Source: Streptomyces cellostaticus
Lineage (GTDB): Bacteria > Actinomycetota > Actinomycetes > Streptomycetales > Streptomycetaceae
NCBI RefSeq assembly: GCF_001513965.1
Contig: NZ_KQ948015.1
Location: forward strand, 739,373 to 803,372
Reading direction: 5' to 3'
Length of the DNA stretch: 64,000 nt
Shown: piece after piece, positions 56,885 through 64,000 of the stretch
Numbering within the stretch: position 1 is the stretch's first letter
Layout of the letters: each line of letters starts with the position of its first letter
Notes under the pieces: model-generated
Seen by the model: only the letters and a program-made list of their open reading frames with translations
Told to the model about the DNA's origin: nothing
Databases searched by the model: none
Program-made: the position numbers and the translations under genes

Positions 56885-59536
56885 TCACAGGTCCCGGAGC
56901 TCTTCCACGGCGGGGCGGCGGGCGCGGCGGATGCCGTTCAGGGCCGCGGCCAGTACGGCGAGCAGGGCGGCGGTCGCGGTGAGCGCGAGGTAGGCACCGG
57001 GCACGGCCAGGCTGCTCGGTGGTGGGTCGAAGACGCCCGTCAACACCTTGACCAGCATCTCGGACAGAGCCCAGCCGATCGCCGCGCCCCCGGCCAGGCC
57101 GGCCGCGGCCAGCAGGAGGGCCTCGGTGAGGACCATGCCGCGCAGCTGGCCGCTCCTGGCGCCGAGGACGGTGGCGAGGGCGAAGGTGCGGCGGCGTTCG
57201 GCGAGGCCGAGGGCGAGGACGAGTCCGCCGGCGCCGGCGGCCAGCAGGACGGCGAAGGCGAGTTCGATGCGGGTGAGTCCGGCCAGGTCGACGGAGGTAA
57301 GGCTGGTGCCGACGGTGCCACGGGTCTGGGTGAGGTCGGTGACCGTGGCGCCCGTGCCCAGCTTGGCCCGCAGCTGTGCGGCGATCTGCTTCTGGTGGGT
57401 GCCGCCGGTGTCGAGGAGGAAGGCGCCGACCGCGTCGCTGCCGGTGGCCTTGGCGATGTAGGAGGCGTTGGCGACGAAGAAGCTGTCCTTGGGGGCGGTG
57501 GGGAACTCCTTGGCGATGCCGGCGTAGTGGAAGGGAACGGTGCGCAGGGCCTTGGTGCGGGCGTCCTGGATGCGCAGGTTGACGGTGTCGCCGGGGGAGA
57601 GCTGGAAGTCGTTGACGGTCTCGACGCTGACCAGCAGGTTGTCCGGGCGCTGGGCCAGCTTGCGCATGAGCTGCTGGGCCGTGCCGCCGGCGAAGTAGGC
57701 GTCCTGCAGTGAGGTGGCCTGGGCGATGGTGTCGGGGTGGACGCCGTAGAGGTCCTGCAGGTCGGGGCCGACGTAGGCGAAGCGGTGCTGGAGCGGTTCG
57801 ACATGGCGTACGCCGGAGATCCTCAGTGAGCCTGCGGCACCGGGCGGGATACGGGCGCCGGGTGGTTCGGTGACGGTGACGTCGGCGCCGTTGGTCAGGC
57901 GGGCGTCGACCTCGGCCTGTTGCTGGTAGGTGGCGTTGAAGACGGCGGTGGAGAGGGCGAAGGACACGGCGAGGGCGAGCAGCACCACCGAGCGGGCGAG
58001 TGGGCGGCGGCGCCGGGAGAGGGTGGCGGCGGTGGTGCCGGCGAGTGTTGCGGTCAGGGGCCGGGCAAGCCTGGCCAGGGCGGGGCGGCCGTGCGTGAGG
58101 GCGAGGAGAGTCAGGCGCCACAGCAGCAGGGCGGCGCCGATCCACAGCAGGGCGGGGCCGAGGAAGGCCCAGTACGACACGGAGATGCTGGGCACGCCCT
58201 CGGGGGCGAGGACGAGGGCGTACTGGTTGCCGGAGGAGGCGCGGAAGACGAGCCAGGAGCAGATCAGCACGGCGAAGTCCAGGCCGTACCGCATCCACCA
58301 GGGGGAGCGGGTGCTGCGGGCTCCGGCTTCCTTGCGGGTCTCGGCGACGGTCACCGCGCGCAGGTCGCGCAGGGCCGGGAAGAGGACGGCTGCGGCGGCG
58401 ACGGCGGCACCGAGGACGAAGGCGATGCCGTACCAGGCGGCCCAGGTGCTCGCGCCCGCTCCGAAGGACGCACTGCCGAAGGCGAGGTGGCCGGTGAGCG
58501 CGGCGATACCCAGCCCGGTCATGCCGCCGGTGAGACCGATCAGGGCCGCCTCCAGGCCCGCGAGCGTGGTGATCTGGCGCGGGCGCAGGCCGCGCAGCCG
58601 CAGCAGGCCCTGCTCCTGGCGGCGCCGTTCGCTCCCGGCGGAGGCGACCGCGGCGGTGAGCGCGGCGGCCAGGACGGCGCCGGGGACGCCGAGGAAGAGG
58701 AAGAGGATCTGGGCGTAGAGGGCGTCCTGGCGGGCGGAGTCCAGGGCGGCGCCGAGGTTGTTGCCCACGAGGGCGGCACCCGAGGAGCGGGCCTCCAGGT
58801 TGCGGGCCGCGCCGGTAACGGCGGTGTAGGCGGCGGCCGGGTCGGAGGGCAGGCGCGTGGTATCGCGGGCGGCGTGGATCTGGGTGGTGGCGCCGGTGGA
58901 GCCGTGCGTGAGCGCGGCGAACCGGGCGGCGGGCAGCAGGACGACGTTGTCCGGGGGCGCGGTCGGCTGGGACTGGCTGGGGGCGCCGACCGTCTGGAAG
59001 AGGGAGTCGGCCTGGGGCAGGTCCACCACGCCGTCCACCTTCACCTGACGGGTTCCGGCGCCCGGCAACCGGACGGTGATGGTGTCGCCGGGCGCGGCGT
59101 GCAGGTTGGAGGCGGTCTGCTGGGCCAGCAGGACGCCGGTGGAGGAGCCGGAGAGGGTGCGGATCGCGTCGGGGAACAGGGCGCGGTAGCCGTCGGGCAG
59201 GCCGAGGGCCATGCCGGGGCCGGTGGTCTGGGAGCTGCCCTGCACGCGGGCGGTGAAGCCGCTCGTGCGGGCGTAGCCGACCGGCACGGCGGCGCGGGTG
59301 CCGGGGGCGCTGCGGACCAGGGAGAGCACGCTGTTCGGGTCGGCGCCGGGCTGCACCTGGACCTGCCAGTCGACGGCGACCGAGCGCACGGCGCGCTGGG
59401 TCATGGTCGCCTTCGACGCGGTGAGGAAGGAGCCGAGCGCGGCGACGAGGCCGACCGCGAGCGCGATGCCGGCCAGGGCGGCCAGCAGACGTCCGGTGCG
59501 ATGGCGGGCGAGACCCCGCGTCCAGGCAGTGATCAT
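56885..59536 (-). CDS. FtsX-like ABC transporter permease
   Basis: This 883-residue permease has two FtsX/MacB-type modules. An N-terminal TM (RLLAALAGIALAVGLVAALG) is followed by a ~220-residue extracytoplasmic domain and three TMs (LFLFLGVPGAVLAAALTAAV region). A central linker of hydrophobic segments follows, then a second extracytoplasmic domain and three C-terminal TMs (AGAGGLVLALGLAERRRTFA, LLLAAAGLAGGAAIGWAL). Such permeases move lipids or peptides or transmit signals rather than import solutes. ATGA overlap with the ATPase gene upstream. Confidence 0.88.
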   Translation of the reverse strand: MITAWTRGLARHRTGRLLAALAGIALAVGLVAALGSFLTASKATMTQRAVRSVAVDWQVQVQPGADPNSVLSLVRSAPGTRAAVPVGYARTSGFTARVQGSSQTTGPGMALGLPDGYRALFPDAIRTLSGSSTGVLLAQQTASNLHAAPGDTITVRLPGAGTRQVKVDGVVDLPQADSLFQTVGAPSQSQPTAPPDNVVLLPAARFAALTHGSTGATTQIHAARDTTRLPSDPAAAYTAVTGAARNLEARSSGAALVGNNLGAALDSARQDALYAQILFLFLGVPGAVLAAALTAAVASAGSERRRQEQGLLRLRGLRPRQITTLAGLEAALIGLTGGMTGLGIAALTGHLAFGSASFGAGASTWAAWYGIAFVLGAAVAAAAVLFPALRDLRAVTVAETRKEAGARSTRSPWWMRYGLDFAVLICSWLVFRASSGNQYALVLAPEGVPSISVSYWAFLGPALLWIGAALLLWRLTLLALTHGRPALARLARPLTATLAGTTAATLSRRRRPLARSVVLLALAVSFALSTAVFNATYQQQAEVDARLTNGADVTVTEPPGARIPPGAAGSLRISGVRHVEPLQHRFAYVGPDLQDLYGVHPDTIAQATSLQDAYFAGGTAQQLMRKLAQRPDNLLVSVETVNDFQLSPGDTVNLRIQDARTKALRTVPFHYAGIAKEFPTAPKDSFFVANASYIAKATGSDAVGAFLLDTGGTHQKQIAAQLRAKLGTGATVTDLTQTRGTVGTSLTSVDLAGLTRIELAFAVLLAAGAGGLVLALGLAERRRTFALATVLGARSGQLRGMVLTEALLLAAAGLAGGAAIGWALSEMLVKVLTGVFDPPPSSLAVPGAYLALTATAALLAVLAAALNGIRRARRPAVEELRDL

Positions 59537-60195
59537 GACACCCCTTCTGGTGCGAGCAGCCTGCCGTCGCGCATGGTGCGCCGGGCGGTGAGGCGCGCGG
59601 CGATGGCGGGGTCATGGGTGGTGACGACGAGGGCAGCGCCCGTGTGGTCGGCGGCTGTGAGCAGGGCGTCCAGCACCCGGGCGCCGGTGGTGTGGTCGAG
59701 GCGGCCGGTGGGCTCGTCGGCGAGGATCAGGCGCGGCGCCTGGGCCAGGACCCGGGCGGCGGCCACCCGCTGGGCCTGACCGCCGGAGATCTCCTCGGGC
59801 AGCCGGTCCGCCAGGTCGGCGGCATCGACCAGCGCGAGCGCCGCGAGGGCCGCCTGCCGGGCCTCGTCCTCCGGCCGGCCGGCGAGGACCAGGGGGAGAG
59901 CGGTGTTCTCTGCCACGCTCAGGGCGGGGATCAGGCTGTCGCCCTGGAAGACCAGTCCGATGTCGTACGGCCCCAAGGAGGCAGCCCGCCTCACTGTGCC
60001 GGTGGTGGGCTGCTCCAGCCCGGCCAGCAGGTGCAGCAGGGAGCTCTTGCCCGATCCGGAGGGGCCGACGACTGCGAGCCGGTCACCGGGTCCGATCTCC
60101 AGTTCGGCGCCGTGCACGGCCACGACCGCCTGCGGCCCGCGGCCGAAGGTGAGGGCCGCGTTCCGGCAGACGACGAGGGGCTCATCCGGTGGCAT
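59533..60195 (-). CDS. ABC transporter ATPase (LolD/MacB type)
   Basis: This 220-residue ATPase has Walker A GPSGSGKSS, signature ISGGQAQR and Walker B LILADEPTGRLD with switch His in TTHD. The DRLAVVGPSG and LLHLLAGLEQP segments are of the LolD/MacB class that pairs with FtsX-like permeases. It overlaps the permease by ATGA and the preceding ATPase by 14 bases. Confidence 0.9.
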   Translation of the reverse strand: MPPDEPLVVCRNAALTFGRGPQAVVAVHGAELEIGPGDRLAVVGPSGSGKSSLLHLLAGLEQPTTGTVRRAASLGPYDIGLVFQGDSLIPALSVAENTALPLVLAGRPEDEARQAALAALALVDAADLADRLPEEISGGQAQRVAAARVLAQAPRLILADEPTGRLDHTTGARVLDALLTAADHTGAALVVTTHDPAIAARLTARRTMRDGRLLAPEGVS

Positions 60196-60904
60196 TCGGG
60201 GCCTCCTGCCGTTCTAGTGCCGTCACGGCACTGTCTGTCACTCCATCCGCCAGGCCGACGACCCGGTCGGCGACGCGGACAACCTCCGCGCTGTGCGTGA
60301 CGATCACCACCGCGCAGCCCTGGGCGGCCCGCTCACGCAGCAGCGCGAGGACGACCTGCTCGGTCTCGCCGTCCAGTTCGCCGGTCGGTTCGTCGGCAAG
60401 CAGGACGTCGGGCGAGTTGGCCAGCGCCACGGCCAGTCCGGCGCGTGCCAGTTCGCCGCCGGACAGTTGCCGGGGCAGAGCGTGCGCCCGCCCGGCGAGG
60501 TCGAGTTGGCCGAGCAGCTCCTGTGCGCTGAGCGGGGGCCGGCCGGGGCGGGCCCGCTGGGCCAAGCGGATGTTGTCGCGGACACTCATATGGGGCAGCA
60601 GGTTGCGGGTCTGCAGCAGCACCCCGATGTGCCGGGCCCGCACCCGGGCCCGCTCGGCCTCCGGCCGGTGGCTGATGCGTACGCCGCTCACGCGCACCTC
60701 GCCGCCGGACGGTTCGTCGAGTCCCGCCAGGCACGCCAGCAGCGTCGACTTCCCCGACCCGGACGGCCCGACCACCGCGAGCGTCTCGCCGCGCCGCACC
60801 TGTAGGGACACCCCGCGCAGTGCGAGCGTCTCCTCCTCGCCGGCCCGGTAGAACCGGTAGAGCTCGCGGGCGGTGAGGACCGTGTCGTCCGCCATGGTGC
60901 TCAC
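60182..60904 (-). CDS. ABC transporter ATPase, second subunit
   Basis: This 240-residue ATPase has Walker A GPSGSGKST, signature LSGGELAR and Walker B VLLADEPTGELD, switch His in THSAEVVRVADRV. Two different LolD-like ATPases with one large permease suggest a heterodimeric motor. ATG 60904 overlaps the lipoprotein stop (ATGA); an ATG three codons further in is possible. Confidence 0.9.
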   Translation of the reverse strand: MSTMADDTVLTARELYRFYRAGEEETLALRGVSLQVRRGETLAVVGPSGSGKSTLLACLAGLDEPSGGEVRVSGVRISHRPEAERARVRARHIGVLLQTRNLLPHMSVRDNIRLAQRARPGRPPLSAQELLGQLDLAGRAHALPRQLSGGELARAGLAVALANSPDVLLADEPTGELDGETEQVVLALLRERAAQGCAVVIVTHSAEVVRVADRVVGLADGVTDSAVTALERQEAPNATG

Positions 60905-61542
60905 CGCCAGGCGAAGGAGTCGCTGATGACGCGCCAGGGGTCGACGTTGTCGGCGTTGACCGGCCCGGACAGCGTCAGGTCCACCTCGTGACCGGAGCGG
61001 TAGAAGGCGTACCGCTCGAAGGCGTCCCGCACGACCTTGCCGGTGACCGGGTCCTTCGGCGAGTCACCCTGGTAGGTGAGCAGCACGACCCGGCCGGCGT
61101 GCCGGGTCACCTCGGACACCTTGGGCGCCGCGAACTTCGGTACCTGCACGCGCAGTTGCGGAACAACTGTGTTGGTGACGGAGCCGGTCGTGGAAGCGGT
61201 GGAGGCGGAGTGCGCGTTGATCCGTACAGTGTTGAGCTTGTCCGTGAACGCGGTGGCGCCGCCGTCCCGCTGGGTCTGGGCCCAGCCCTCGGGGACCTTC
61301 ACGGTGAAGCCGGGCCCGTTGAAGGGCACGTACGCCTGGTTGTCGGGGATGTCGCCGGGCGGGTTGGACTCGGTGGGGGCCGCGTTGTTCTGCGCGCCGC
61401 CCGACGACGAGGACGGCGCCGCGGTCGCGGGCGGGGAGCTCTTGGACGCCGTCGAGCCGGACCCGGAGCCGGAGCAGCCGGCGGTCACCGCAGCGACAAG
61501 CGCCAGCCCCACAGCCGCGGACGTCCTTACGTGTGCTGCCAT
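60901..61542 (-). CDS. Lipoprotein of the ABC/FtsX operon
   Basis: This 213-residue lipoprotein has a lipobox near residue 22 (VTAGC). A Ser/Thr/Pro linker and a ~140-residue folded domain (FNGPGFTVKVPEGWAQTQRD, AFERYAFYRSGHEVDLTLSG) follow, like LpqN/PsbP-type actinobacterial lipoproteins. ATG 61542 follows GGAGG; an upstream in-frame start at 61590 is less likely. It is first in the operon. The upstream 61,580-61,625 stretch has repeated GGTTA words (GGTTAACACC, CGGTTAGACG) that could bind the neighbouring regulator. Confidence 0.82.
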   Translation of the reverse strand: MAAHVRTSAAVGLALVAAVTAGCSGSGSGSTASKSSPPATAAPSSSSGGAQNNAAPTESNPPGDIPDNQAYVPFNGPGFTVKVPEGWAQTQRDGGATAFTDKLNTVRINAHSASTASTTGSVTNTVVPQLRVQVPKFAAPKVSEVTRHAGRVVLLTYQGDSPKDPVTGKVVRDAFERYAFYRSGHEVDLTLSGPVNADNVDPWRVISDSFAWR

Positions 61543-61679
61543 GCCACTGCCCTCCAGGGAGTCGCCGGAGCGGACGGTCATGGCACTCACGCTAGGAAGA
61601 GGCCGGTTAACACCACGCTCGGCGACGGTTAGACGACGGCAAAAACGCGAGGGTGGCGTCCCCGGATCCGCGGCGGGGG

Positions 61680-63056
61680 TCAGGGCTCCTGGGCGGGGAG
61701 CAGGACGACCAGCCGGGCTCCGGGGTGGTTGTCCTCGACCAGGGTGCGGCCGTGGTGGGCCTTGACGACGTCGCGGGCGATGGCCAGACCGAGGCCGCTG
61801 CCGCCGGTGTCACGGGAGCGGGCGTCGTCCAGGCGGGTGAAGCGTTCGAAGACGCGTTCCCGGTCGGCGGCCGGGATGCCGGGGCCGTCGTCGGCGACGA
61901 CCAGGCGGGCGGTGCCGTCCTGGGTGTGCAGGCTGACCGTGACCCGGCTGCTGGCGTGGCGCACGGCGTTGTCGAGGAGGTTGCGTACGACGCGGGCGAG
62001 GGCGTCCGCGTCGCCCAGTACGCGTGCCGCGCCGACGGCGCGCTGGTCGATCGGGAGCTGTGTGCGGTGGCGGGCCTCGCGTACTGCGGTGAAGACGATT
62101 TCGTCCAGGTCGACGGGGCGGGTCCGGATCCGGGGCCGGTCGTCGAGCCGGGCCAGCTGGAGGAGGTCGTCGACGAGCCGGGTGAGGCGTTCGCCGTCCC
62201 GCAGCAGGGACACGGCGAGGGCCCGTGTCTCCGGCGAGCGGGCGTGCCGGGCGGCCACGTCGAGACGGGTGCGCAGGGCACTGAGGGGGCTGCGCAGTTC
62301 GTGGGCGGCATCGGCGATGAAGCGTCGCTGCCGCCGGGTCGCCGTGTCCAGGCGTTCCAGCAGGTCGTTCAGTGTGCGCGCGAGCCTGGCGAGGGCGTCC
62401 GCGGTGGGCGGCACATCCAGTCGGCGGCCGAGGTCGGAGGCGCTGATCTCCGCAGTCTGGGCGCGCAGGACCTCCACGGGGCGCAGCGCGCGGCCGGTGA
62501 GCTGCCACACCACCGCCGTGAGCAGGACGACGACGGCCGGTGTCCCGACGGCCAGGCCGGCGGTGAGCCGGGCCAGCCCCTGGTCGACACTCTCGGTGGG
62601 AACGGCGACGTACACCGTCAAGGGACTGCCGTCCGGACCGGCGGGGACACCGACGGCACGCCAGGATCCGTTCTCGCCCACCGGGATGCCGTGAACGGTG
62701 TGCGCCCGCGGCGTGCTGGACCGGCTCGCCGGGAAGAAGAACGCCCGCGGTCGGCCGCGCAGGTTTCCCGAGCTTGCGACCACGGTGCCGGTGCGGTCGA
62801 CGATCTGTACGGCGACCTCTCCGTGGTCGGCGGCCGGGATCTCCGCACCGGCCGGAGTGGTGTCGGCGTCCGCCGCGACGACCTCGGCGCGCTGGAGGGC
62901 ACTGGTGTCCAGGCCCTGGATCAGGCTGGCGTGCAGCCAGAGGACGAGGAGGACGGCGGCCGAGGCCAGGCCGGCGGCGATGACCAGGGCAGCGGCGGCG
63001 GTCAGCCGCAGCCGCAGCGACCTGCGGGCCCACCAGGACCGGGCGCCGGCGGTCAC
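61680..63056 (-). CDS. Two-component sensor histidine kinase
   Basis: This 458-residue membrane sensor has TM1 at ~17-40, an extracytoplasmic sensor of ~120 residues, and TM2 at ~165-190. HAMP (LRPVEVLRAQTAEISASDLG), HisKA with phospho-His in AAHELRSPLSAL, and HATPase with RNLLDNAVRHAS, VADDGPGIP and GGSGLGLAIARDVVKAHHG follow. It starts 3 bases after the regulator stop, so the two are co-transcribed. Confidence 0.9.
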   Translation of the reverse strand: MTAGARSWWARRSLRLRLTAAAALVIAAGLASAAVLLVLWLHASLIQGLDTSALQRAEVVAADADTTPAGAEIPAADHGEVAVQIVDRTGTVVASSGNLRGRPRAFFFPASRSSTPRAHTVHGIPVGENGSWRAVGVPAGPDGSPLTVYVAVPTESVDQGLARLTAGLAVGTPAVVVLLTAVVWQLTGRALRPVEVLRAQTAEISASDLGRRLDVPPTADALARLARTLNDLLERLDTATRRQRRFIADAAHELRSPLSALRTRLDVAARHARSPETRALAVSLLRDGERLTRLVDDLLQLARLDDRPRIRTRPVDLDEIVFTAVREARHRTQLPIDQRAVGAARVLGDADALARVVRNLLDNAVRHASSRVTVSLHTQDGTARLVVADDGPGIPAADRERVFERFTRLDDARSRDTGGSGLGLAIARDVVKAHHGRTLVEDNHPGARLVVLLPAQEP

Positions 63057-63059
63057 CGC

Positions 63060-63737
63060 TCACCCTGCGGGGCTGCGCAGCCGGTATCCGGCGCCGCGGA
63101 CGGTCTCGATGGTGCTGCGGCCGAACGGGGCGTCGATCTTGCGTCTGAGATAGCCGACGTACACCTCGACGATGTTGGTGTCGCCGTCGAAGTGCTCGTC
63201 CCATACGTGGGTGAGGATGTCCGTCTTGCTGAGCACTTCGTCGGTGTGTCGGGCCAAGTATTCCAGCAGGGCGAACTCCCGGGCGGTGAGCTCGATGTCC
63301 CGCTCCCCGCGCCGGCAGCGGTGGCGGGCGGGGTCCACGCTGAGGTCGCCGGCCCGGAGCACCGCGGGCCGGGCGGGTGCGCCGCGGCGCAGCAGTGCCC
63401 TGAGGTGGGCGACGAGGACGACGTACGAGAAGGGCTTGCTCAGGTAGTCGTCGGCGCCGAGGTCGAGGGCGTCCGCCTCGTCGTACTCGCCGTCCTTCGC
63501 GGTGAGCACCAGCACGGGCGTCCAGACCCTGGCGTGACGCAGCCGCTTGAGGACCTCGTAGCCGGACAGGCCGGGCAGCATGATGTCGAGCACGATCACG
63601 TCGTACGGTTCGTGCAGCGCCCGCCACAGCCCCTCCGGCCCGTCGTGGGCGATGTCCGTGACGAAGCCCTCCGCGGCGAGTCCCTCGGCGATCGCCGCGG
63701 CGAGTGAGCGCTCGTCCTCGATGATCAGCGTCCGCAT
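63060..63737 (-). CDS. OmpR-family response regulator
   Basis: This 225-residue regulator has a receiver (MRTLIIEDERSLAAAIAEGL, phospho-Asp in VIVLDIMLPGLSG, LVLTAKD, Lys in LSKPFSY). The DNA-binding winged helix contains LTAREFALLEYLARHTDEVL, DTNIVEVYVGYLRRKID and ETVRGAGYRL. ATG 63737 is the usual first residue; further in-frame sequence upstream is non-coding. An inverted-repeat site lies 53 bases upstream, shared with the divergent gene at 63898. Confidence 0.92.
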   Translation of the reverse strand: MRTLIIEDERSLAAAIAEGLAAEGFVTDIAHDGPEGLWRALHEPYDVIVLDIMLPGLSGYEVLKRLRHARVWTPVLVLTAKDGEYDEADALDLGADDYLSKPFSYVVLVAHLRALLRRGAPARPAVLRAGDLSVDPARHRCRRGERDIELTAREFALLEYLARHTDEVLSKTDILTHVWDEHFDGDTNIVEVYVGYLRRKIDAPFGRSTIETVRGAGYRLRSPAG

Positions 63738-63789
63738 GGCAGTCTCTGCTCTCCCGTCCACCATAGCCGTGAACGGTGACGGCCGTTCG

Positions 63790-63835
63790 GCTGAGAGGGA
63801 GCTGAGAAGCGGGGCTCCTCTCAGCCTGCTCTCAG
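63790..63835. promoter_or_regulatory. Inverted-repeat operator between divergent regulator and 63898 gene
   Basis: CTGAGAG-N3-GCTGAGAAG on the left and its near-mirror CCTCTCAGC-N2-GCTCTCAG on the right make two direct CTGAGA repeats on each arm, spaced ~11 bases as OmpR-type regulators prefer. It is a likely autoregulatory site for the adjacent response regulator and may control the divergent gene as well. Confidence 0.65.
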
Positions 63836-63897
63836 TACCCGGATCGCAGGCTGGAGTCCTCAATGAAGTCACGGAGCAGGCAAGGAGGAGGACGACG

Positions 63898-64000
63898 ATG
63901 AACGACCTCAGGGAGCAGCGCCGGGACCGGGGCGAGGACGCCTCGCGGCGCTCGCGGCAGCGGGAGCGCCACGGCCGGCGTGAGACCGGGGAGCGGCGCG
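63898..64000 (+). CDS. Start of a gene with a charged N-terminus (partial)
   Basis: ATG 63898 follows a strong GGAGGAGGA and opens a frame to the window edge. The 34 visible residues are almost all Arg, Glu, Asp and Gly (MNDLREQRRDRGEDASRRSR), a hydrophilic lead as seen before the first helix of some membrane or secreted proteins. Function cannot be judged. It is divergent from the two-component pair with the shared operator. Confidence 0.65.
   Translation, partial: MNDLREQRRDRGEDASRRSRQRERHGRRETGERR

Noticed and set aside
56571..59615. 1014-codon minus-strand frame across the permease and regulator
   Set aside because: Arg/Pro/His-rich, no domain; the permease and regulator in other frames account for the DNA.

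Overview
The window is high-GC actinobacterial DNA, most likely from a Streptomyces chromosome. The pointers are GTG/ATG starts with 4-base stop/start overlaps, a Nur/sodF/nik nickel regulon, a cobalamin gene set behind a B12 riboswitch, several OmpR-type two-component systems, and IS5, IS110, IS701-like and IS21 elements.

Region 1 (1-21,030) is an accessory conflict island. It holds three large TPR-CHAT (caspase-like protease) genes. Two small partner families accompany them: a ~130-residue protein with conserved cysteines, and a ~316-residue membrane protein. Locus 1 (108-6305) is intact and co-directional: small protein, membrane protein, TPR-CHAT. Loci 2 and 3 (8197-12453 and 12453-17976) appear to have had the protease divergent from the small/membrane pair. 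The two pairs faced each other, and a deletion has fused their truncated remnants at about 11,981-11,988. The third protease gene is split by a 1.64-kb IS5-type element with a CTAA duplication, and removing the element restores one reading frame. Between loci lie fragments of an IS701-like and an IS21-family transposon. A dynamin-like GTPase follows and is cut short by an IS110-family element whose 5' non-coding end may encode a bridge RNA.

Region 2 (21,437-47,410) is a metal-homeostasis and cofactor block. It has a beta-carbonic anhydrase, a Sua5/TsaC-type enzyme, nikABCDE, Fe-SOD, the Fur-family regulator Nur, cobN, cobG-cobH-cobIJ, a NiCoT nickel/cobalt permease, cobK, cbiD and cobL-cobM. 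These are followed by a tsaD-GNAT-alaS operon whose alaS is broken. Four sites fit the Nur pattern TTGC-N9-GCAA or differ from it by one base: before nikA, before sodF, between cobL and tsaD, and between the convergent nur and cobN 3' ends. A weaker fifth site precedes the NiCoT permease. Together they suggest that nickel sensing reaches beyond uptake and SOD.

Region 3 (47,745-64,000) is rich in envelope signalling. It contains a histidine kinase/regulator pair with a small secreted protein, a secreted Ig-like protein, a beta-propeller lipoprotein, a membrane-anchored esterase-like hydrolase and a DUF998-like membrane protein running into a decayed polysaccharide deacetylase. An orphan response regulator, a lipoprotein/two-ATPase/FtsX-like permease operon, and another kinase/regulator pair with a clear inverted-repeat operator follow. 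A charged-N-terminus gene starts at the right edge.

No tRNA, rRNA or CRISPR array was recognised. All family calls come from reading motifs by eye; no database search was run.
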